Assembly (NCBI RefSeq): GCF_019295435.1 | Contig: NZ_WEKL01000007.1 | Span: forward strand, 83,710 to 124,156 | Reading direction: 5' to 3' | Length of the DNA stretch: 40,447 nucleotides | Origin: Aquimarina litoralis | GTDB lineage: Bacteria; Bacteroidota; Bacteroidia; Flavobacteriales; Flavobacteriaceae | In this document: positions 24,926-33,445 of the stretch, piece by piece | Position numbering within the stretch: position 1 is the stretch's first letter | Layout: each line of letters starts with the position of its first letter | Position numbers and translations under genes: made by a program | Notes under the pieces: generated by a model | Database searches by the model: none | What the model was told of the DNA's origin: nothing | What the model saw: only the letters and a program-made list of their open reading frames with translations

Positions 24926-25510
24926 ATGGATTCTTTTGGTTTTTATATTCAATTAGGTTTCGAACATATTTCTGATTTTGCAGGCTATGACCATATGCTT
25001 TTTTTAGTGGCTTTATGTGCTATCTATAGAATTCAGCAGTGGAAGAGTATACTTGTTTTGGTCACAGCTTTTACCATTGGTCATAGTATTACGCTAGCTT
25101 TGTCATCACTCGATATCGTTACAATTCCATCTAATATTATCGAATTCCTCATACCTGTTACTATATTTCTAACAGCATTAAATAATGTCATAGGTTCAAA
25201 TCCAGCAGATGATAACACCAAAATGAGAAAAAACTATGCCATGGCATTATTCTTTGGTTTTATTCATGGGATGGGTTTTTCAAATTATTTTAAGGCACTT
25301 TTAATGGATTCATCATCAGTAGCATTGCCCTTATTAGGGTTTAATATTGGAATTGAGCTTGGACAAATTTTGGTAGTGTTTTTTATTGTTGGTATAGCCT
25401 ATTTGTTTTTAAATAAACTTGCAGTGAAACATAGAGATTGGAATGTTTTTATTTCAGGAGCTGCAACAGGAATGTCACTTATTTTTATACTGGAAAACAA
25501 GATCTGGTAA
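24926..25510 (+). CDS. HupE/UreJ-type permease (first copy)
   Basis: A 194-residue protein of about six transmembrane helices, matching HupE_UreJ_2. The conserved polar residues within the helices are GYDHMLFLVAL, GHSITLAL, FIHGMGFSNYF and FNIGIELGQILV, with His and Glu/Asp likely to line a metal path. Family members are predicted nickel or cobalt permeases. No hydrogenase or urease is in the window. It is encoded 1 base after DUF6702 and downstream of M19, so it may load or scavenge metal for the exported peptidases. Confidence 0.82.
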   Translation: MDSFGFYIQLGFEHISDFAGYDHMLFLVALCAIYRIQQWKSILVLVTAFTIGHSITLALSSLDIVTIPSNIIEFLIPVTIFLTALNNVIGSNPADDNTKMRKNYAMALFFGFIHGMGFSNYFKALLMDSSSVALPLLGFNIGIELGQILVVFFIVGIAYLFLNKLAVKHRDWNVFISGAATGMSLIFILENKIW

Positions 25511-25651
25511 ATACCTTTATTTCTAAAATTTTAAGTAATTCTGAATAAAAATGCCTGTTAATTAAGAAAACTTTAAAAGTCATCTTTTAAAATTTCTTGG
25601 TTTAGAATACCTTAAACAATTATATTTACGAGATCATCAATAACTCAAATA

Positions 25652-27823
25652 ATGAAAAAAGTCCTTATTGTTTCTATAGTAGTGCTTTTAGCTGCCTGTC
25701 AAAAAGAAACAAAAAAAACTGAAAACCAAGTGCCAGTAACAGAATCAGAAAACCCGTTTGAGCAAGAATGGGATACACCATTTGGTGTGCCGCCATTTAA
25801 TAAAATAAAAGATGAGCATTTTATGCCTGCTTTCAAAAAAGGTATGGAAGAAAACCTTGCGGAAATTGATGCCATTGTAAAAAATACCGAAGCGCCAACC
25901 TTTGCTAATACACTAGAAGCCTTAGAAAGAACAGGAAAGTCACTTACTAAAGTGCAACGTGTGTTTTTTAATTTAACAGGTTCAAATACGAACCCGAAAT
26001 TGCAGGAATTACAGCGAGAGTTAAGCCCACTTATTTCTGCTCATTACGATAAAATAACGCTTAATGAAGATTTGTTCAAAAGAGTGGAAAGCGTGTATCA
26101 AGATCGTGAGAATCTTAAACTAACGGATGAGCAGCTTAAATTATTGGAAGATACGCGTAAGTCATTCGTTCGTAGTGGAGCTTTATTGAATAAAGAACAA
26201 AAAGCGAAGATTACAGAAATTAATTCAAAGCTTTCCGAACTTACAACAGCATTCGGTCAAAATTTATTAGCCGAAACGAATGGTTTCGAACTTGTTTTGG
26301 GTAAAGATGACTTAGACGGTCTTTCAGAAGGTATTATTGCAGCAGCTGCAGAAACAGCCGCACAGAAAATGGAAAAAGCCGAAACTGAAGAAGGAAGGGC
26401 AAAATACAAAGACAAATATGTATTTACTCCACATCGTAGTAGTATGTATCCGTTTTTAACGCAATCTAATCGACGTGATTTACGTGAGCAACTATACAAA
26501 TCTTATGTACAGCGAGGTGATAATGATAACGAAACTGATAATAAGGAAATCGCTGCCAAAATAGCTAAACTACGTGCAGAACGCGCTCGGTTAATGGGAT
26601 ATGAAACACATGCACACTTTGTACTAGAAGAACGTATGCTAAAAACACCTGAAGAAGTTTATGATCTATTAATGCAATTATGGAAGCCAGCATTGGAAAG
26701 AGCAAAAGTGGAAGTTGCTGATATGCAAGAAGTCGTAAATAAAGAAGGACATGACTTTAAAGTAGCTGCTTGGGATTGGTGGCAATATTCTGAGAAGGTT
26801 AGAAAAGCTAAATACGATTTAGATGAAGCAGCGTTAAAACCTTATTTATCATTGGATAATGTCCTTAAAGGTGTATTTGCAACTACAAATAAATTATGGG
26901 GGTTAAGTTATACCGAATTATTTGATATTAATGTATATCATCCAGATGCTCGTGTTTGGGAAGTAAAAGATAAGGATGGAACTCACCTTGGTATTTTTAT
27001 TGGCGATTACTTTACACGTTCCAATAAACGTGGTGGAGCATGGATGAGTAGTTTTAAAGGGCAATCCAATCTTGATGGAAAAGAACGCCCAGTTGTAGTG
27101 AATGTGTGTAATTTTCCTGCTCCTGTAGGTGATGCACCAGCATTACTAAGTTTTGAAAATGTAACTACTTTATTTCATGAATTTGGTCATGCGATGCACG
27201 GTATTTTAACGAATGTTACATACGGTAGTATGTCGGGTACATCTGGTCCTCGGGATTTTACTGAATTTCCAGCACAAATTCTTGAACATTGGGCAAGTGA
27301 ACCTGAAATTCTAAAATCGTTTGCTACACATTATGAAACTGGAGAAGCTATTCCTGATGCATTAATTGACAAATTATTAAAAGCTTCCAAATTCAATCAA
27401 GGTTTTGCAAATACAGAATATCTAGCTGCATCATTATTGGATATGGATTGGCATACGATTAAGGCTGACGAAGATCTTAAAGATGCTGATGCTTTTGAAG
27501 AAGCTGCATTAACCAAAATTGGTTTAATTAAGGAAATAGCACCTCGTTATAGAAGTACTTACTTTTCACATATTTTTGCTGGTGGTTATGCTTCAGGATA
27601 TTATAGTTATGTGCACTCAGCTGTTCTGGATTCAGATGGTTTTGAGGCATTTAAAGAAGCAGGAAATGTTTTTGATTCAGAACTTGCGGCAAAATTAAGA
27701 ACACATGTTTATGAAAAAGGATCTACAGAAGAAGCAATGGAGCTATATAAACAATTCCGTGGGCGTCAGCCTAAAATAGATGCACTATTGAAAGTAAGAG
27801 GATTGGATGGTTCCACCGACTAA
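25652..27823 (+). CDS. dcp: Peptidyl-dipeptidase Dcp-type M3 metallopeptidase, lipoprotein
   Basis: A 723-residue zinc peptidase removing C-terminal dipeptides. The lipoprotein signal ends in LLAAC (lipid Cys16). The M3 signature is H509-E510-F-G-H513 in LFHEFGHAMHG, with the third ligand E538 in PRDFTEFPAQ. GGAWMSSFKGQ and the downstream HIFAGGYASGYYSY (substrate-binding Tyr/Gly-rich) are typical of Dcp. Length is normal. Together with the M19 dipeptidase it forms a peptide-degrading set in the periplasm. A hairpin (27843-27870) follows, then a second HupE-like gene. The symbol is given for family similarity to Dcp. Confidence 0.9.
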   Translation: MKKVLIVSIVVLLAACQKETKKTENQVPVTESENPFEQEWDTPFGVPPFNKIKDEHFMPAFKKGMEENLAEIDAIVKNTEAPTFANTLEALERTGKSLTKVQRVFFNLTGSNTNPKLQELQRELSPLISAHYDKITLNEDLFKRVESVYQDRENLKLTDEQLKLLEDTRKSFVRSGALLNKEQKAKITEINSKLSELTTAFGQNLLAETNGFELVLGKDDLDGLSEGIIAAAAETAAQKMEKAETEEGRAKYKDKYVFTPHRSSMYPFLTQSNRRDLREQLYKSYVQRGDNDNETDNKEIAAKIAKLRAERARLMGYETHAHFVLEERMLKTPEEVYDLLMQLWKPALERAKVEVADMQEVVNKEGHDFKVAAWDWWQYSEKVRKAKYDLDEAALKPYLSLDNVLKGVFATTNKLWGLSYTELFDINVYHPDARVWEVKDKDGTHLGIFIGDYFTRSNKRGGAWMSSFKGQSNLDGKERPVVVNVCNFPAPVGDAPALLSFENVTTLFHEFGHAMHGILTNVTYGSMSGTSGPRDFTEFPAQILEHWASEPEILKSFATHYETGEAIPDALIDKLLKASKFNQGFANTEYLAASLLDMDWHTIKADEDLKDADAFEEAALTKIGLIKEIAPRYRSTYFSHIFAGGYASGYYSYVHSAVLDSDGFEAFKEAGNVFDSELAAKLRTHVYEKGSTEEAMELYKQFRGRQPKIDALLKVRGLDGSTD

Positions 27824-27842
27824 TTCTTCTAAAGTTATATAG

Positions 27843-27875
27843 AAAGCGGCAAGGGTATTCTTGCCGCTTTGTTTT
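27843..27875 (+). terminator. Strong terminator between M3 peptidase and second HupE gene
   Basis: A perfect 11-bp stem, AAAGCGGCAAG (27843-27853) with CTTGCCGCTTT (27860-27870), 6-base loop, then GTTTTT. It ends about 20 bases before the HupE ATG at 27896 and covers an alternative TTG start at 27869, which is therefore rejected. Confidence 0.85.
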
Positions 27876-27895
27876 TAAAAATACCTATTGCTTGT

Positions 27896-28642
27896 ATGAA
27901 GTATCTTAAAATTTTTATTCTCTTTATTTTCTTACATTCAAGTTTTGTGGCTTTCTCTCATGAGCAAGATGACCTTTTGATATTGGAAATAGAGCAAGGT
28001 GAACTTTCTTTCCAAGATGAACAAATGACAGCTGAATACAAAGCTGCTTTAAAACGCCAGCGTAAGCGCCAATTAGCAGCGATGCCTTGGTATAAAAGAT
28101 TTTTCTTATTCGTCAAAGCAGGTGTTGTACATATCATCCCAAAAGGGTTGGATCATATACTTTTTGTGCTAGGCCTATTTTTTTCTAGTCTTTTTTTAAG
28201 ACCACTGCTTTGGCAGGTAACAGCATTTACCCTTGCCCATACGATTACATTAGCATTAGCAGCACTTGGTTTTGTACAAGTGCCTTCGGATATAGTAGAA
28301 CCTCTTATAGCACTTTCTATCGTTTGGGTTGCTGTAGAGAATTGTGTGTTTAAAAAAACGACCAAATGGAGACCATTTATTGTGTTTGGCTTTGGTTTAC
28401 TACACGGTTTAGGTTTTGCAGTGGTGTTAAGTGAATATGGATTACCTAAAAATAACTTTGTGCCTTCTTTATTAGCCTTTAATATTGGTGTGGAATTAGG
28501 ACAGTTATTGGTGTTAATTACCGCTGCAATACTTGTATGGTTTATGAAAAACAAAAGCTGGTATAGGAAACGAATACAGATTCCAGCTTCTCTAATGATT
28601 GCTGCAATGGGATTATTTTGGTTTATTGAAAGAATGTTGTAG
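27896..28642 (+). CDS. HupE/UreJ-type permease (second copy) with exported N-terminal extension
   Basis: A 248-residue membrane protein, started at 27896. It has a signal-like segment (LKIFILFIFLHSSFVAFSH), a charged stretch of about 60 residues (EQDDLLILEIEQGEL, KRQRKRQL), then about six helices of the HupE_UreJ type: GLDHILFVLGLFF, AHTITLALAALG, LLHGLGFAVVL and FNIGVELGQLL. The transmembrane part parallels the copy at 24926 but is divergent. The extension distinguishes it. It follows the M3 peptidase after a strong hairpin, so it needs read-through or a promoter inside the peptidase gene. Confidence 0.82.
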   Translation: MKYLKIFILFIFLHSSFVAFSHEQDDLLILEIEQGELSFQDEQMTAEYKAALKRQRKRQLAAMPWYKRFFLFVKAGVVHIIPKGLDHILFVLGLFFSSLFLRPLLWQVTAFTLAHTITLALAALGFVQVPSDIVEPLIALSIVWVAVENCVFKKTTKWRPFIVFGFGLLHGLGFAVVLSEYGLPKNNFVPSLLAFNIGVELGQLLVLITAAILVWFMKNKSWYRKRIQIPASLMIAAMGLFWFIERML

Positions 28643-28798
28643 CTGTAATATCAGTATAAATTTATTCTCTTTTTAATTATTCTTCAACTTAAAAATAGTA
28701 CTAGCATAATTAATTTTTAAAAAAATATTCTTTTGAATGTTAACCTTTTTAAAAGAGTACAGATTAATAGTAAACAAAACTTTTTTAAAAATTAAATT

Positions 28799-29383
28799 AT
28801 GAAAACTTTAAAAAGACTATTTTATTTTTCGTTTATAATTTCTTTGTCATTATGCATGTCATGCGAAGGTGAAGATGGTATGGATGGATTAAACGGGGAA
28901 CAAGGAATACAAGGAGAACCTGGACAAGATGGAGAGGATGGAAATGCAAACGTAACTGGTGTAACAGTAGATCCTTTTCCATCTTGGACTTCAGGATCCT
29001 ACCTAGGACAAGAGGCCAATTTTGTAGAAATTACAGAACCGTTATTAACAGAAGCAGTTGCTGATGATGCTTTAGTTTTAGTCTACTTCCAACTTTTTAG
29101 TAGTAATATTTGGTATCCTATGACGTATGCATTTCCTTTTGATAATGGTAATGAAGAAGTAATTACGTATACCTATGAACCAGATTTAATTACCGTTTAT
29201 GCGCTTTCTACTACAGGCCCATTAAATGCTAGTATCTCAAAAGTGCGTTATTTTATTATTTCTTCGAACGATGCATCTTCAAGAAGTGCTACTTCTGTAG
29301 AAACTAAAATGCAGAATTTACAAGATAAAGGTATTGATATCTATAGCTATGAAGAAGTAGCAAACTATTTTAACCAGAGGTAA
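28799..29383 (+). CDS. Lipoprotein with short collagen-like repeat
   Basis: A 194-residue lipoprotein (SLCMSC, lipid Cys22). Right after the lipid site come Gly residues at 24, 27, 30, 33, 36, 39, 42, 45 and 48, i.e. eight G-x-y triplets (GMDGLNGEQG, GIQGEPGQDG), a collagen-like stalk. The C-terminal domain (about 50-194) is beta-rich with many aromatic residues (SNIWYPMTYAFPFD) and no known motif. Such G-x-y lipoproteins occur widely in Bacteroidota as surface stalks. A terminator follows at 29409. Confidence 0.72.
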   Translation: MKTLKRLFYFSFIISLSLCMSCEGEDGMDGLNGEQGIQGEPGQDGEDGNANVTGVTVDPFPSWTSGSYLGQEANFVEITEPLLTEAVADDALVLVYFQLFSSNIWYPMTYAFPFDNGNEEVITYTYEPDLITVYALSTTGPLNASISKVRYFIISSNDASSRSATSVETKMQNLQDKGIDIYSYEEVANYFNQR

Positions 29384-29408
29384 ATTATTCTTTATATACA
29401 AAATGTTT

Positions 29409-29439
29409 AAAACCGAGGTATGATATATACTTCGGTTTT
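29409..29439 (+). terminator. Terminator after the collagen-like lipoprotein
   Basis: AAAACCGAGGTA (29409-29420) pairs with TACTTCGGTTTT (29428-29439), 7-base loop, one G-T wobble, ending in a short T-run. Confidence 0.8.
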
Positions 29440-29724
29440 GTTATTTAGAACCTTAGAATGTAATAGTATTTAAAATTGAATGTATGATAAAATGATTCTC
29501 AAAGGGAAGTTTATAACCCTTTAATAACAGAAGCAATTGACATCTATAGCATATGAATAATTACCATATAAAAATCATAATTTGTGCTGTTTTAGATTTT
29601 AAAAATAAAAAAGGAATAGTAAGCAATAGAATGACATACAAAATAACATTTGACATACGATTTTTTGATACGAATTCGTTACTTTTAAAGTCGTATACTT
29701 TTTCTAACCTTAAAGACCACTGCC
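29440..29724 (+). other. Intergenic region upstream of the AsmA-like gene
   Basis: About 285 bases with no convincing gene. A 60-codon ORF (29553-29735) overlaps the next gene's start, lacks any recognisable feature and is probably chance. Promoter-like TACTTTTA occurs at about 29670-29677. Nothing else is recognised. Confidence 0.4.
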
Positions 29725-32700
29725 TTGAAGATTAAAAAATTCTGGAAACGAATTTTAGTAGTACTAATCTTAGCCCCAACTTTAGTAATAGGAGGCCTAA
29801 TGCTCTATATTCAAAATAACCAATCTGAGATCATTCAAGGAGAGATAGCAAAACTAAATAAAGAACATAAAGGTCTAATAAAAGTAGGAGAAAGCGAATT
29901 ATCTCTTTTTAGCAACTTTCCTTATGTTTCCATAAAAGTGTATGATGTTCAAATTTTTGAAACCAAAGAAGAGGATGCTTCCACTATTATGGATGTAAAA
30001 GATATCTATGTGGGTTTCAATCTTTGGGATATAATAAAAGGAAATTATGATATTCAGTCATTGGTGATAGAAGAGGGAGTTTTTAATATTGTGATTCATG
30101 AAAACAATACCACCAATATTCAAAATTCTTTAGCAAGTACTTCTGAAACCGAAGCATCTTCTACCAATATTCATCTAAAAAAAATTAGATTTAAAAGCTT
30201 GGATATTCACACTTTAGACGAAGCAACAAATACAGATGTAGAAAAGTTTATGTATGCGGGGACTGGTGGTTTTAGCCAGAAAGAGAATGAGATCGCAGGA
30301 CATATAGATACTCATTTTGAGTTAAATGTAATCAAAGACGGAGATACCACTTTTATACATAATAAACATTTTGAAGTACATACAGATGTAGTATTTAATG
30401 AAGATACAGGTATTTTAGATATATCACCTTCAGGTATTGTCATGGAAAATGGAGATTTTGAGTTAGAAGGATCCATAGATACAAAAAATGATGTGGATCT
30501 CGACCTTTCTATAAAAGGAACAAAACCTAATTTTGATATGCTGATTGCTTTTGCTCCAACAGATGTCATACCAGTTTTAGAAAAATACAGAAATGCAGGT
30601 GAGATCTATTTTAATGCAAAGATCCAAGGGCCTGCAAACAAAGGAAACAGACCTTTTATCAAGGCTAATTTTGGAGCTGGGAAAGCTTTTTTAGAAAATA
30701 CTAAAAAAGCTAAAAAGATTGATAATATGGGGTTCAACGGTCATTTTACAAATGGTGAAAATCGGGATACTAGCACCATGGAATTTTCGCTTACAGATAT
30801 GACAGCATCTTTAGAAAAAGGCGAATTTAAAGGTTCCGTTTTTGTGAAGAATTTTGACTCACCAGAAGTCGATATGCAAGTCAATTCTAATTTTAATTTG
30901 GACTTTATCACAGAATTTTTTGAACTAGAACAAGTCCAGAATGCATCTGGTGAAGTTTCCTTGAAAATGAATTTTCATGACATTATCGATATCGATAATC
31001 CTGAAAAGGCATTACAGAAACTTAATCAAGCATATTTTGCAGAATTGATCATAAAAGACTTGAGTCTAGAAGCTAAAGAACTTCCTGCTCCTTTACACGA
31101 TTTGAATGTGAATTTAGTAATGAATGGTAAAGAAGCGAATCTTAACCAATTTGAATTGGCGATTGGAAAATCGGATTTATCTATAAGTGGTTTTCTTTCA
31201 GATTTACCCGCCATTGTACACCATACTGATATTCCAGTAGATGTTCATTTGGATATTAGTTCTAATACATTGGATATTGCTGAATTAACTCGCTTTTCAA
31301 AACAAGATACTATCCAAAGAGGTTTCGACGAAGAAGTCAAGGATCTAAGCTTAGGCCTTTCATTTAAAGCTTCTGCAAAGGATTTTACAGAATCTAAATA
31401 TTTACCTAAAGGCGAGTTTTTTATTGATAACCTATATGCAGATCCAAAACATTATCCACATAAGTTACATGATTTTCATGCAGATGTATTGATTAATAAC
31501 AGAGATCTAAAAATAGTGGATTTTACAGGCTATATAGATGATAGTGATTTTCACTTTGATGGGTTGATACACGATTATGCCTTTTGGATGCAACCTGAAC
31601 TTAATGGAGATGTGGATTTAGATATCAATCTTACTTCTAAAAAGTTGAGATTAGAAGATGTCTTTTCGTACAAAGGAGAAAATTATGTTCCTGAAGAATA
31701 CAGACATGAGGAATTTGATGAGTTGGCATTACATTTTGGCTCTAGTATGCATTATAAGGATTCGTCATTGCATTCCATTGATGTGGCTTTAGATAAGTTG
31801 GATACTAAAATGAAATTACATCCTCTACGCTTTGATAATTTTAGAGGCAATATTCATTATGAGGATGAACATATTGTGATAAAAGATTTTCATGGAGAAA
31901 TTGGAGCTACTAATTTTAATCTTGACCTTAACTACTATCTAGGAGAAGATCAGGATATAAAGAAAAGAGATAATTACCTAGCTGTAAAAGCAAATTATAT
32001 AGATTTTGATGCACTTTTTAAGTTTGATGTAAATCCACCAAAATCTTCAGAAATTACAACTTCAAAAACAGCTGATGTAAAAGAGCACGCAGAGGCTTTT
32101 AATTTATATGAATTGCCCTTTACCGATATGCAATTTAAGGCTGATATAGCACATTTTATCTATCATAGAATTGATCTTCAAAATATCAAAGCAGATATAA
32201 GAACAACTCCTAATCACTATATTTATATAGATACCTTAAATATGGATGCCGCCGGAGGAAATATAGCATTAAATGGATATTTTAATGGTAGTGATCCCAA
32301 ACATATCTATATGCGACCAGATTTGGTAATGACCAATGTAGATTTAGATAAATTACTTTTCAAATTTGAAAATTTTGGGCAAGATCATTTGGTTTCAGAA
32401 AATTTACAAGGAAAACTTACTTCCAGAATCAAAGGAAAGATAAGAGTGTACCCAGATATGGTTCCTGATTTAGATCAATCTACAGTAGAAATGGATGTGA
32501 AAGTACTAAATGGGAGATTGAAAAATTATGATCCAATGTTAGCGCTATCGGATTATATGGGAGATAAAAACTTGCAGAATATACGATTTGATACTTTACA
32601 AAATAACTTGGATATCAATAAAGGAAAAATCAATATTCCCGCAATGACTATTGAATCCACTTTGGGGCATATGGAGTTATCAGGTACTCATGATAGCAAC

Positions 32701-32919
32701 CAAAATATAGATTATTATGTGCGTATTCCCTGGAAAACGGTACGAAAGGCTTCTTGGCAAAAACTATTTGGGAATAAAAAGGATACAATCAATACAACAC
32801 AGCAAGAAGATGAGATTGTAGAAGTGGATCCTAATGAAAAAATAAAGTATCTCAATCTAAAGATTAAAGGAAGTATCGATGACTACAAAATCTCATTAGG
32901 TAAGAAAAAAGGAAAGTAG
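29725..32919 (+). CDS. AsmA-like membrane-anchored protein
   Basis: A 1064-residue protein anchored by an N-terminal helix (about 10-31, RILVVLILAPTLVIGGLMLY) with a large periplasmic part. The N-terminal LSLFSNFPYVSIKVYDVQI and the later SLVIEEGVFNIVIHENN are typical of the AsmA family; the C-terminal part (about 900-1040) contains the AsmA_2-type stretch LQGKLTSRIKGKIRVYPDM and IPAMTIESTLGHMELSGTH. The family builds long beta-taco tubes that shuttle phospholipid between membranes. The start is TTG at 29725. It stands alone, followed by a small membrane protein. Confidence 0.85.
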   Translation: MKIKKFWKRILVVLILAPTLVIGGLMLYIQNNQSEIIQGEIAKLNKEHKGLIKVGESELSLFSNFPYVSIKVYDVQIFETKEEDASTIMDVKDIYVGFNLWDIIKGNYDIQSLVIEEGVFNIVIHENNTTNIQNSLASTSETEASSTNIHLKKIRFKSLDIHTLDEATNTDVEKFMYAGTGGFSQKENEIAGHIDTHFELNVIKDGDTTFIHNKHFEVHTDVVFNEDTGILDISPSGIVMENGDFELEGSIDTKNDVDLDLSIKGTKPNFDMLIAFAPTDVIPVLEKYRNAGEIYFNAKIQGPANKGNRPFIKANFGAGKAFLENTKKAKKIDNMGFNGHFTNGENRDTSTMEFSLTDMTASLEKGEFKGSVFVKNFDSPEVDMQVNSNFNLDFITEFFELEQVQNASGEVSLKMNFHDIIDIDNPEKALQKLNQAYFAELIIKDLSLEAKELPAPLHDLNVNLVMNGKEANLNQFELAIGKSDLSISGFLSDLPAIVHHTDIPVDVHLDISSNTLDIAELTRFSKQDTIQRGFDEEVKDLSLGLSFKASAKDFTESKYLPKGEFFIDNLYADPKHYPHKLHDFHADVLINNRDLKIVDFTGYIDDSDFHFDGLIHDYAFWMQPELNGDVDLDINLTSKKLRLEDVFSYKGENYVPEEYRHEEFDELALHFGSSMHYKDSSLHSIDVALDKLDTKMKLHPLRFDNFRGNIHYEDEHIVIKDFHGEIGATNFNLDLNYYLGEDQDIKKRDNYLAVKANYIDFDALFKFDVNPPKSSEITTSKTADVKEHAEAFNLYELPFTDMQFKADIAHFIYHRIDLQNIKADIRTTPNHYIYIDTLNMDAAGGNIALNGYFNGSDPKHIYMRPDLVMTNVDLDKLLFKFENFGQDHLVSENLQGKLTSRIKGKIRVYPDMVPDLDQSTVEMDVKVLNGRLKNYDPMLALSDYMGDKNLQNIRFDTLQNNLDINKGKINIPAMTIESTLGHMELSGTHDSNQNIDYYVRIPWKTVRKASWQKLFGNKKDTINTTQQEDEIVEVDPNEKIKYLNLKIKGSIDDYKISLGKKKGK

Positions 32920-32962
32920 TATTTGAATAGTTGGCAATCACTTAATCAGCGGTAAAATAGTA

Positions 32963-33364
32963 ATGGAAATTATCCTCTATACCATACTTGTATTTACTCT
33001 TTTATGTATGCTAGTTGTGTTTAGATATCGACTAGTATACTCGCAAAAAATAGAAGGCGAATCTGAAGTTCTATATAAAATGATCGATTTGGGTCAGGAC
33101 GATTTTTTGAGATATTCTTTCGAATCATTATTGGGGAAAAAGAGAATATTCTTAAAAGATGATTTTAAAGATATTACATACCTATACATAAATAAAATTG
33201 ACTTTAGTAAACTTCATCCCGAAAGCCCAATAACGATGAAACAAAAGAATTATACTATCAAATTTAAGTTTGAAACAAAACGCTTAGTTTTTGGTGGGGT
33301 AGGTTTAGCTAAGATTATTTCTTATGAAGAAATCTCTAAAGAACCAGCAGTGCTGAAATCTTAA
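32963..33364 (+). CDS. Small single-helix membrane protein, unknown
   Basis: A 133-residue protein with an N-terminal membrane helix (about 3-22) and a soluble, lysine-rich beta-type remainder. No family is recognised. It lies 43 bases after the AsmA-like gene and may share its transcript. Confidence 0.55.
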   Translation: MEIILYTILVFTLLCMLVVFRYRLVYSQKIEGESEVLYKMIDLGQDDFLRYSFESLLGKKRIFLKDDFKDITYLYINKIDFSKLHPESPITMKQKNYTIKFKFETKRLVFGGVGLAKIISYEEISKEPAVLKS

Positions 33365-33445
33365 TAGCAATTATGGAAAGTCTAGTAAATCAGGGCTATA
33401 TCTAAAGATAAGTGTATATCAAAAAGTTATTAAAATTTGAATGTA

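Noticed and set aside
25572-25591. TTTAAAAG/CTTTTAAA hairpin before the M3 gene
   Set aside because: Pure AT stem with a loop of four; too weak to call a terminator.
27869-27895. TTG-started extension of the second HupE gene
   Set aside because: It begins within the terminator stem; ATG 27896 gives a clean signal peptide.
28153-28554. 133-codon antisense ORF inside the second HupE gene
   Set aside because: Shadow frame; the plus strand encodes conserved membrane motifs.
29553-29735. 60-codon ORF upstream of the AsmA-like gene
   Set aside because: It overlaps the real start, has no domain, signal or promoter support, and its composition is that of intergenic AT-rich DNA.
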